The notes under the pieces are model-generated. The model made no database searches and was not told the origin of the DNA. It worked only from the letters and a program-made list of their open reading frames with translations. From Gibbula magus (Eukaryota; Mollusca; Gastropoda; Trochida; Trochidae), in the NCBI GenBank assembly GCA_936450465.1, contig OW388292.1:6219756-6283755 (forward strand): a DNA stretch of 64,000 nt, in the 5' to 3' direction. Below, piece after piece: positions 29,001 to 41,000 of this stretch (positions are counted from its first letter, which is position 1; each line of letters begins with the position of its first letter). The translations under genes and the position numbers were made by a program.

Positions 29001-32000
29001 GAAAAAGAAAAAATTTTGTCAATGAAGAGTATTGTTACATGTTTGTTTCTCTATTTCAGAACAGAGGAAGAGAAGCGTACTGGACGGACAGACGCCATGT
29101 TGTCCGGTGTGCGGCATCACGCTACGTGCTGGGGAGACCGAGATACACCTGGCTATGGAGTTGGAGAAACTGGAAAAACTCAGCAGGTAGGTAAAATAAG
29201 ACACGTAGAAAATACAAAAAAATGTCTCCTTTCATAAAATTTTATGAAACAAGTTCAGAAAAAGGATATTAAAATGAGACCAAGTTTAGTATTTTATTTA
29301 TTACTCACAATCGCTGATATATATCTAACTAACATGGAAGGGAATTGCTGATGTGAAACTTGCTTGTAGGTTCGTAACAATTGTGGTCAACTCGTGGCAT
29401 GAACTTCTTATCTCTTAATGATTATGACGTCACGTCAGTCGCCAGCACACAATGTTATTACATAATGGAGAGTTGATAAACACTGATATCCTGAACAAAT
29501 AGTAATAAAATGTGTATATTGCTGTGCTTGATAACTAGCCAAAATATGTTGATATTTAAATACAGATTTAAAAAATTAGATAAAATACTGTCAACAAAAT
29601 TAAGCCTTGACTGTCAAACTGAATTTTACTTCTAAGATTGGTTTTAGTTGGCCGATAGATCTGATTTTGTTAAAATTCTTGAAGAAATCTATTTTGATTT
29701 TTATGTTTCAATCATATGATTTCTGAATTTCTCCTACTTCTTTCTCATAATTTGGTTTGCTTTATTTGTCATCGGTCTCAATAATATTATTTTCCTGAAG
29801 AGAATTTTAGAGAATATTTGCCTATCAGGCGAGGAAAGTGCATGTGATAATTATTTTATCATATAAAACAAATACATCACTTCAAAATTGCATTTCTTAG
29901 GACAAAATTTAAACTTTTTCTTTCCTCATAATTATTTGTTCTAACAATAAAGTATGATAAAATTCTACCACGCTTATCAAAATCCAAAAATTCTTTCCAC
30001 AAAACATTTAACCCTTTTTTTTAATTCAACTTTATTTTGTTTTGTGGATAATCTAAGGTATTTTGTTATTTGCTGCTTTTCAAACTGTAGACAGTTTACA
30101 TAAATTATTGAAATTGGACAGTTTATATCAATTATCTTTGAATTCATCATTGTTTTGGAGTTGTTGCTATTATTTTCTTGATTTTGTTAATAGTTGTGAC
30201 TGTAAAGTTTATCAGGAACTACATTTGTATTAAGAGATTATTTTGCACCAAAATTCGATGTTTTATCATCGTTAATATAATTGATCAAGTACTTTCTAAA
30301 CATAAAACTAATTTGCTTGTGCCCTAAATCATGAGATAATGCTCTCTTCAACAGAAGTTAAATAATAAATAATAATTGCATATGAAAATCGCCAATAAAG
30401 AAGCAAAGTAGCGAGAATAAACTCCATACGTTGATGATTGACAAACAGCCAGTGTACACGATGAAAGCTTGTAAACTGAAGTATCGTCTCAGTACTGATT
30501 TAAGTACTCGCTATCTACCAGTTACTGGACGATTTTATTGTTTTATCACCGTAGAAGAACGAAACAAACTTGCACCAATATCGAGTCTGCCGTTTTGGAT
30601 ACAGACTTTGTTTAATAGGTCTCTTGTTTCACCAGTTCGACTTGCTGTGAGTTTTATGCCCAATCTATTCTGCAAAACTTGTGTACAGTACATTTTATGA
30701 TCATCTCGATTATGTTCGTATTAGCGTAACCCCAGATGGATAGATTTTATGAATTGCTCGTGCCAGCAATATGCCCCGTCTATATTTCTTGCCCTGTGGC
30801 AGTTAGTGTTTCTCCAACAATGGAGAAGTCAATCAGGAGATTTACCTTTCTGATTTCATACAATGATATCGTATAATTTTATCAAATTGCAACAAATAAA
30901 AGGAGATTTATGGCTGTCGTGGGGTCAGCTTGTTTGCCAATGCCCTCCTGAAAAATATGATTAAGTCATGAACAGGGCTCCAAAAGCTGACTAATTCGCA
31001 TTTAACGGTTTGACAAAAGGCGGGTATTGTGACGTGTGCTCTGATTGGGGCTCAGTTTGGGAAGTTGGATGATAAACTGAAGGGATGCAGAGAAGTACGG
31101 CTTTATTATTAAATTTCCTGCGCGCTCTTATCACAGTCAAGCCATCTGCTCTTAGAGAAAATGCTCGGCAAATATTTCTCAACGAGGAGAGTGTTGTCGC
31201 ATTCTTACATTCATCATAACTGCAATCTTAGCTCCTGCTAGTGCTAATCTCATTTCACCTCTCATGTCGTTGGCGCCCAATATTGTCGTTTGACAGCTTT
31301 GGTTACTTGGAAACCCGAGTTGAACTGAATCTGAGTGTCGTTGACGTCTTTGTGAATTGCTCAGCGATAATTATAAAATATTGCTCTTTGTAATTAGTGG
31401 ATTAGCGGGGATCAGTCTGTTCACTGGCTTTAAGACACTCGTTTTGATAACATAATTATTAAGGCATTCTAAACAGATTGTATGCTCTTAAGGAAAAACA
31501 GGAAATTAAGACTTTTCTTGAAGATGGATATTTTGAATATTTAATGTAAAAATTTCGTTCTATTTTACTAATATGAAATGAATAGATGAGTACATCAATC
31601 AAATGTTATTTTTATTATTTAAAGTATGAATTTATATACATATCTTTAGGCTTTTTGTGTAGATATGTCATTGTGATATTTGTCTTAAACTTTTTTTTTA
31701 TTTCATAATAAATAAAATAAATTCCTTTGTTATTATTCATAAAAAAAAATGGTTTTAAGTTTGTGGAGAATCGTTAGATTGCAAATGCTATGACAATCAT
31801 CATTCTGGTGAAGCTGAACATTTTACTGAGCTCTGTATATTTCTTTTACAATATGACAAAGTGATGCTCAAAAGAAATCTTTTATCGCTTAATCAAGACA
31901 CATGTAACAAACTTGCAAACTAAGTTGAGGTTATGGACGCAGAGCAGAGAAAGTTCGCCACAAGCCAATAAAGTAACAGCGTTCCTCTTGTCAAGCGAAC

Positions 32001-35000
32001 CATCCCAAAAGTTGAAAATTTGTTAATTCACAACTTTATTAAATCTGGCCCTCTGTAAAGTGAGTTTGAGTAATCAGATTTATCTGGTCTCGCACTATGT
32101 GTGATTACAAACACCCCGTCCGCTGCGGTCTGTGCGAGCGCTTCAAGCCTCCTCGCTGACAGACAACGTGTGCAGGCAACTTCTCTAACCCAAGACAGAT
32201 GCGAAATTGATCTGTGTTCTTAGTGATTATTACATGATTAAAGGTGTGATTAGAAACCTAATCAGTTTGCTGCTAGTGGCCCCCTGTTAGCTCCAGCAGT
32301 GATTTGGGGACTTGGTTTGTCAGGATCGGCACTAACCCAATTTCAGGCCTACTTGAAAGAACGGGGGTTCATTCATCAGCCAATTAAAGACTGATCTTCG
32401 CATTGAGGTGCAGTGATTGGATTAATCGAAATCGAATTAGGTTCTTTAAATTTAGAGAAGTGCAGATAAGAGTATGATTTACCGTTTGAAGGTCTCGACT
32501 CTTTGAAGAACGGCTGAAAGTGCGTTCCCGCGGGTCGCTCTTCTTCTGCTTTGAAGTACCGACTTAGAGGTGATAAATGATAAAAATCAAATTTGTGTCT
32601 TTTGTGAAAATTTTATGCTATCAAAATATTTTTATCCTTTTGGGAGATTCCTCTAAGCAAACTTGGCTTCGGCAATGTTGAAGCTTTGGAAAACGATTTT
32701 TCACGGGTAAATAGAAAGGTTTAATCCCCGCAAGTGGATCGGGGTGATGCATTTCATTTGATAATGGATTGAAGGCACAAATAAAATTTTAATTTGTTTA
32801 GAAGCATGTGGAATTTTTTTTTAATCATGATTTTTTTGAAAACGTTAATTTTGTTAGAAATTTCTCGATTGTGGTAGGTGCGCTGGTGGGAACTATGAGT
32901 GCTAGTCGTTGGGACCAATTGTACATCTTCACACAATCCGTTTTTTAAATCCAGTCCAGTTATTTGATTAAAATTCAATCTTCTTATTTTTATTGCTGCT
33001 ATTTAAGGAACTGTCAAATTTGTTTAAATTTGTGAAAATGGTCTGATTTTAAAAAGGTATATTCACTACAAAACTTGATCTATTAAACAGAAATATAAGT
33101 TATAGAAAAATACACAGTTCATGGTCCTTCAAAGAAATATTGTGTCAAAACGCAACTAACATTGCCTATTTAAACAAATCAATATATTTTCTGTATATTT
33201 CTGTCTTCGCCTGAAACAGTTTTGTTTCAAGAAGATAAAACATGAGCAGCTTGCAGTACAAGTATAGTGTTTGTTCATGTATGCCTGGCTTTAAACATCA
33301 AGTTGTTTACTTACCGGTAAATAATAAAGTTAGCATTATATATTTTAAACTTTGAAATTTGCTGACTGAAGATATCAAGTAAATAGTATACCTAAAGCTT
33401 CGAGTTTATTTTAACTGTGATGTTTGTACTTACAGAGGAGGACGGAGATCCCGAGACAATACTCCACAGGGAAGGAAGGTGAGTTCTTAATTAATTGTTG
33501 TTGATAAGTAGTCTATTAACGTAATAATTGGATTCAAAAATAATTTATGGATTTTAATTTTAAAATTTTAATTAATGTATCAAGGAGAGAGAATTTTGAT
33601 GAAGTTTTACTATTAAGTCTTTGTCCGGAAAAAGCATTTTGAAATGCTGTTCTAAAACAATTAAGTTTGATGTGTATAAACTTGTTTTTAGTTGGAAATA
33701 TATCATGAATTTAGTATTTTGTTGCTTCCTATAAAAGGACATAGACAAGAGAAATTAATATGTGTATGTAATTTTGATAATCTATAATCAGGGGCTGATC
33801 CAGAGATGTTCAAAGGGGGGTGTCACTTATTGAAAAGGGTGGGGGGCGGGGGGGAGGGTTCATCATATTTACATGGAAAATATTTTAAGAAGTGGTGAGG
33901 TCAATCCCCCCTAACACCCCCTCTATATCTGTATGAAGATAGAGATTTGACACTATTTTGAAAATATCCTCTATTATGATACAATGATTTGTAAGTTCTT
34001 TTTCTTTTGACTTCTGTTGTCAAGAGATTTCCAATATAATCTTAGGCATCCTCGTTTCTATTTTGGGTGACAGACTCTGTGTAAGCTGTTGATGATCTAC
34101 ACTTACTTGGGTTTCTATTTTGCATATCAGACTCCGTGGTCTGGCGTCTATAGACAAACATGGGTCAGAGAATTTTGCATAAACATGAGAAGTGCCCGTC
34201 TGTCTGACATGTTAGTGAACAGCAGCTGAGTTGTCAGTTTCCGTCCATTGTTTCTGCCGACAGACACATATCGGGTTGTGCAGTATATCGACCACACCCC
34301 TTCACCCCACACAAGGGGAAAGTATCTATGTAACCAGCGTTATGGGAATCTCAAACTCTGTGTCCATGTCAGCAGCCATTGTTTCTCTGTCTCTTGTGTT
34401 TAGTGTTGTGTGTGACGGATGTAGAATAGGGGGATATCTGTAATGCTGTGGATTTGTTGTTAATTTGATGTGTTGATATTGGATATTGTGGGGTTTGTTC
34501 TGTGTTCTGTTGCTTACCGTCCTGTCCGCTCTTGACGGTCTCTGCTGCCAATGTCGTGACAGTTGTAAGCCTCTGCTTGTTCTAGGTGATACCGTCTTGA
34601 CAACCTCTTCAGACTCTATCAGTCTCTGTCTTTGTCAGCTAGTCATTGCGATGCTGTTTTCTTAGACATGAAGAAATATGTGTCTGATGTACGTTGAAAT
34701 ATTTATTCATGAAGTTTTTATCTAACAGAAGAACACATTTACTTCCTCAGAAATCTGGTGAAATCTTTCTGGTTATCCTGATTCAAAATTGAGTTGTGAC
34801 AAACCCTTCCTTTGTTTTTGTGTCACCATCGGTGCTCTGATTCCACTTCCTGCTCGGTTGTCACAGTTGCTCGCTGTTTTCACCCTTAGTCCCAGCTTCT
34901 GTGCTAGCTTCAGTGGCGTGTGAAAAATTGTCTGTGATATCACTCAACACTGCACTCTTCTCTTGTCCTCGTCCAGTTCATCAGCCAATAAGTTTCGCAA

Positions 35001-38000
35001 AAACTATTTTCTTCAACCTCTGTATTCTGTGAATACTTTGCCTTTATCAGCAAATCTCGTCTTTTACCATCAAATATCTTCTTTTACCACCAAATGCACA
35101 ATATGAGTTGACTTAGCAATCAAAATTATCTTTGTACAATAAAATAGAAGTTGTATTAAAAAATTACTATTTGTAAGTTGGAAAGACATTTGTTAAAACC
35201 CACTGGCAACAAGATCTCGACACTTGTGCTGATGTTGGTCTGTATCATCTGGTAATATCTACTCTTAATCTGCCATCTGCATAATCCACCCTCATTCTTT
35301 TACCCACCAATATAACTCACCATTATCTTATTTTACCCACCCATATCACCTGCCCTTTATCACCAACCACCATCCTCATTTACCCACCAATTTCTTTCAC
35401 CATCACCCATATCACCCACCTTCACCCTTATCACTCACCTTCACCCATGTCGCTCACCTTTATACCCAAATCACCCACCATCATCCTCATTTACCCACCC
35501 ATATCGCTCACCTTCACCTGTATCACCCACTTGGTATCACTCGTTATCATCCACCCCACCCAGTCCAACCCACCCTGCACATGACAGGTAAGATTTGTGA
35601 GGAAACTGGACACCTGTGGAGTTTAGAAGGTGACGAGGTGTAATTAATGAGGGGCAATCACCATCTTGCTAGATTGTCTTCTCTTGACGCTAACTGAATA
35701 GTGTGTCCGGGCGGAATGTCGGTGCCACCCGCCACCTGAACACGATCCCCCTCGTCCTGTCACCTCAACAATGATGGCTGTATCAGCTCCACTTCAGGGA
35801 CGGCAGCCAGGACCTCTGCCTATTACATGTGACTATAATCACAGACCGTCCAGACGTATCTGTTGCGCTGGTTGCATAGAGCATAATCCTTGCTAATCCA
35901 AAACGTATCTGATAATCTTGATAGATCTCAACCAATACGGGCTGACAAGACAGCCAGGCCCGGGTTATGAAGACAGCCCTTGTAGATTAGGTTTCTGAAA
36001 ATCCACCGGTAGAAATGGTGAAAAACTGACTGTGGTTCATGTTTCAGCCTCTCTCTTGAGTAGATAATTGCTGCTGTTTGATGCTTGCCTCTCTGTCGGG
36101 TAGACTGCAGCTTTCTGTGTGGTTTCCTTGCTAGATCCAGTTGCCGTCACAATCCTCGGGTCTCATTGCGAGCATGACGGATGGGCGAACACCGTCCTGC
36201 TGTCTCTCAGGCCATCTCGCGAGCATCCCTGCATATTCATGTTACGTAATTGTTATGTACGACACGCTCTGGCCTGGTTAGGTGGTCCAGGAGGACAGCT
36301 GCTTTTTGTGCAGTTGAGTTATAATAAACCTAGCTCTCCAGGCTGGCAGCTTCCGTAGAGAATCAGCTTCTTTTTGTGCAGTTGAGTTATAATAAACCTA
36401 GCTCTCCAGGCTGGCAGCTTCGGTAGAGAATCAGCTTCATTCTGTTAGGTCATATTTTAAAAGAATAGGTGTTATGGAGCAGATGATGTATTGGATATTT
36501 TAAAGACTCAATTCTCATTTTGTGGTTTGATAGAACAATATCTTTATGAAATATTTTCATGAATATATATTTCAAAATAGAATTTTCAATTAAAATGTTG
36601 GTTAAATGTTCATGAATTGAAACTCATCTGCATCCATTGCTGGCTGACATGAAGATGATAAATATAAACCGTCACATGAAGAAACAGCATTGCCCTCCAT
36701 TATATTAGAGAAGGGAGCTGTTCGATTGGGCAACAACAGCGACACATTAAATCGAAATTAAGTATTTGAAATGGAGATTATTTAAATATGTTAGGAAAGA
36801 TTTGAAATGACTTACCCTTAATTTACAATAATTATTCTTTCAACTAGTATTTATCGAGTCAGTCAATTTCATCAGTTTAGGTGATCCTAAGTTATTTTCA
36901 AGCAAAGGTTTGTTTGATATAGGTAGAACCAATTAATGGATGTTGTTAATTTCAAATGTCATTTTAAAACTAAGTTTGTAAAAGAAGTCATCAAAACCTA
37001 GTCCCTAATTACAAAATAATATTTAATTTCTATATGTCCATGTATGACACCATATACACAAATCTTTGAAGACTGTATGACAGAAGAGAAAGTTTACAAA
37101 TACTTTAATATTGGGACAGTGTTTATTGTAATTCAGGTTACGAAAATATGTTGGAAGTAAAATTTAATAACACAAAACAATATTACTTGTGTCAAAGGTG
37201 AACACATGAATTCAGTGTATTAGAAAAATAAGATTGATCAGTAAATCAACTGAACTGAACAACAATCTATAAAAGACTTAATATTTTTCAGACTTTGCCG
37301 TCACCTAGTTCAGGAAGAAAGGGTAAGGAGTCGCCGTCCCCCGAGGTAGCGTCACAAGCAAGATACGAGGTGAGAGACTTATACTACACCGATCAGATAG
37401 TAACCTCATCTGTTGATTTTATAAAATTTGGAAGCAAACAGATGATTTGGTAATGATAAAATATTTGTAAATTCTTAAGGATAAATTTGCAGTATGTATT
37501 TATTTATCTCACAAAAAACAGATATTTCAAATTATTACAAAGCAAGATAATGCATAAGGAATTTTTTGGATTTAGTGTCCTATATACTTGTTTGAATCAG
37601 CGAAAACTGCTTTTATATTGTCAACTTCTTGTAAAAAGTTTCATGAAAATTGGATTCTATAGTGTTTAATGTACTTTCCATTATTATAACTCTCATATTC
37701 ATTGTTTTTAGAATGTGTGTCTAACTGGTATGAATATGACATGATTATATAGATCAACTGATATTGTTGTTATCTAACTTTACATCAACTCGTGTATAGA
37801 ATTATATACCCGTAGTCACTTAAAAAGAAAATAATTTAGATTCCAACCAGGTTTAGCTAAATGTATTTTGTTTCTTTATCGTTTTTATTCATTGCTAAGT
37901 TAATTAAATTTATTCTGAAATGTTACGTAATCCCCCAAAATGTAAAACATCTGATGAGATGAAAGTCACTGCATGTTAAAGAATTATAGTTCCAATGTGT

Positions 38001-41000
38001 TGTGTAGTGATATGCTATACCCTGAAGCTACCTGCAGTCATCGGCGGACAATGGAGCTTACATTCTGACAAATTATGTGAAACCAAAGATGCCTTTGCCA
38101 GGTGTCATCCTAAAAGTTTATGGTCGTGTTTTATAGATTGTTTTTCATGTTTACAGTCCTACCTGCGAATTCGCTGTAATCGTCAGTCGCGCTTGAGCGG
38201 TGAGTATGTCTAAAAATCAATTCATCATCGTGGTAACTGTGGGTGGCGTTTGTTTCTGTCCGCTCCTATTCTCGTCGTAGTTACTTCTATTTCACAGCCC
38301 AGGTGGATGGTGAACTTGAAAGAATAGCTAACATTCTTTGTTCTACTAAGTTTCAACTTTATTCTTCTTACAAATAGATATTTTTTGTTATTCCTTTGAA
38401 ATTCAGAGATGGGGTGTAATGTGTATGTGAGTAAATTACTCCAGAAAGTTATCAGATTCCAGTTCTTTGTCAGGGGCCAACTTTGGTCATGGGATAGATA
38501 AATTTACTGTCATCAGTTGAAATTCTAAACAGTGTTTTAATTTTGGTCTATCCTTTGTTTGCCTTCGTTATTCAGCAAAAATTTCACAAGTGAAACTAGA
38601 ATTTTGAAGATGGTTATGATAAGAAGTTGAAAGGAAAGTATTATCTTGATCTCTCGTTGCTGATGTTTGCTGCTTTGCGTTATCCGAACTTTCTTATCTG
38701 CTTTGCAGTCCTATAATTTAGCCTATGAATAACTACATATACGTTCAGGTTTCGTAAGCATTATTTGAAATTTCACATTGAAAAAACAAATATTTATTAA
38801 CTTTTTTACCTGTAGTTCCTCAAATTATTCTGTGATTCTCTATCTTTAGCCAATGGCCAGTCCTGAATTTTACCTAGTTCCTTTAACAGTGCGTATTATT
38901 ACAGAGTGTGAAGTTGTGATTCCAATGAATAACACTTGATTCAGCAGTTTTTGTTGCAAAGAGAAATTCAAAATGACTGACCCATAAAAGATTTTCAAAC
39001 CATAAATAAAAATTCACTCATTTTAGTATTATGATAAATGTTAAGCAAGAGCTATATATATCCCTTACAATTGTATATTTATATTATGTCGAGTTCATTT
39101 CGTATAAACAGATTTGTCTCCGCTAATCCAGCCAATCAGAAACGTCACATTTCAGGTCACAACATTGATAATTAATTGATTTCAGTTGTTAGGAATATTG
39201 TATAATATTTCTATTTCCTGTCCAGCATTCCAGAATGAAATCCCACATACAATATAAGAACTGAGTACCCTAAACAAGTAGATAATGCTCATTGTGTGTC
39301 CACTTTGGTTCGCCAGGGTGCGGTGTGAAATCTGAGAATATTTTGGCAATGTGATTTCGACATCATGCTGTGATTGGGTGAATCAGATACACAAGCCCCG
39401 TCCAAAACGTACAGACAACCTCTATTTCAGAATGATTTAGTTGACTGCAGTCTCGTTCCCTAAGCTGCCCTTTATGCAGTTAATGCCAGCAATATTTTAT
39501 TTTGATCACTGAGGTCAAGGGGTTGTGTAAATGTACGATTCACCTTTAATTCCACTCGTGGAAATCCTATTTACTTATATCAAATGGTGATTGCTTTTCT
39601 TGTGGCAAGTACAAACAAACCTGAAAAAACCCAATTTGAAATAATTGATTTAAAGTATTCTCTTAAAAAAAAAAAGAGAAAACTTTAATACATGGTGTTT
39701 TAAGTATTAAAGTGGGCATTCCTGAAAGTAGTGATTGAAGTTATTCAAGTATTAAGTTGGAGTGTTTGTTTTGAAATAAATATTGAGAAAGTGCCTTGTC
39801 ACTCTTATTAATACTTTGTCCAATTAAGATTAAAACTGATCAAATAGCCCCATATGAAAATGTAACTATACTCCTTCCTCGTCTTTATTTGCTCCAACAA
39901 AAAGTAAACAGAAAGTTATTCTGCCCCCCGCACTTTTAAAAAAAGGAGTTTGCCCGAGAAACATATAACCTTTTTTATGCACCCTTAGTCACGTGTGCTG
40001 TGGACTGGTAATGTCCCAGATGGATAAACGTTAACCCCGTTGTTGCAGCGAGGAGTCGCAACAAGAAGAAGAAGCCGTGTGAGGAAGGGGGCTATAAGGA
40101 GACGCTGTGTCCTGTGTGCAACGAGAGACTCGCTGGACTCCCCGAGGAACTGAACGCTCACGTCGAACAGTGCTTGAAGAAAGTAAGTCAAAGAGAGACT
40201 GAATTACTTCCTAAATGTTAGATATGTATTATTGTGTTTCAAATGGACCTTGCTTCTTTTGTGATTGATGTCCACAGTACCTGTGTTTTATCAGATGTTT
40301 AATTTAAATTATTGTTTACATTTCATGTGCTTTCTTATGTTGTTGGCAAAAACTGGTCTGATAACTAAAACAGTACAAAATGTTAAAGATATTCAACATT
40401 ATTCACTGACTGCAAAGTTTCGGTACAGATCCGTAATTAAACCTCTACTGAGACCTCAGTCTGTGAATAATGAAGTTGAATACCCATAAAACCTTGTACT
40501 TACATCACCATTGCAACTACTAGAACTTCTATGGATGATTTAACTTCCTAGGACTCATTTCTCTCTTCTGCACTTGTGACTTCTGCTAATCCTAAATTGA
40601 AGCGGTCGTTAGTTCGCTTTAATTCATTCGTTGACAAACGAGGGATATCCCATGTCATGCTTGGTCCATAGTGCTGACTTATATATGCGTGTTCTATGCC
40701 GTTAATGAGTTATTTCCCTTCAGTTCCAGACAGGGCGGGGAGACTGCGAGGACGAGCCAGTGGACGTGGAGGGGGACGGAGACCAATATGAAGAGTACAC
40801 GTGGGCGGGGCAGACTCGTATCCGGGCAACCACCATGCTGCAGGGCGGCTTTGCTAGTAAGTTAGATATTTTGATATAATTCACTATCATTCACTGAAGC
40901 GCCACCGTCCCCCAGCCGGAGCTGCAAAGTGACCAGACATTCTTGTACTTAGCAGTCAAGGAAAATCTGATATTTCCATTTGGGTCATTTCGAATAGTTT

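Larger units (their letters stand above)
14080..29059 (+). other. RNF220 intron 1 (15 kb)
   Basis: AT-rich, with no internal gene recognised. It holds a perfect palindrome (14984), a 31-bp duplication (15436-15497), 41- and 28-bp arrays (18.2-18.9 kb), a nuclear-receptor-half-site-rich duplicated repeat (19.2-20.0 kb) and a 43-bp duplication (23101-23187). GC-richer islands near 16500-16760, 22500-22720, 26470-26710 and 27750-28160 are candidate enhancers by composition only. Around 26020-26180 there is a degenerate AT-rich ~60-bp repeat. Confidence 0.7.
33479..37291 (+). other. RNF220 intron 3
   Basis: About 3.8 kb. It contains a G-quadruplex motif (33837-33858), a pyrimidine/CACC-rich low-complexity tract (about 35260-35580), a GC-richer block (35580-36000) and a 68-bp duplication (36300-36436). 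No coding exon was seen. Confidence 0.6.
37370..40723 (+). other. RNF220 introns 4-6
   Basis: Intron 4 is 37370-38156, intron 5 is 38200-40048 and intron 6 is 40183-40723. All are GT-AG and AT-rich. No additional exon, RNA gene or array was recognised in them. Confidence 0.7.

Noticed and set aside
29187..29190. Alternative donor GTAAAA at 29191 for exon 2
   Set aside because: It would put an in-frame TAG at the exon end; GTAGGT at 29187 is better and keeps the frame.
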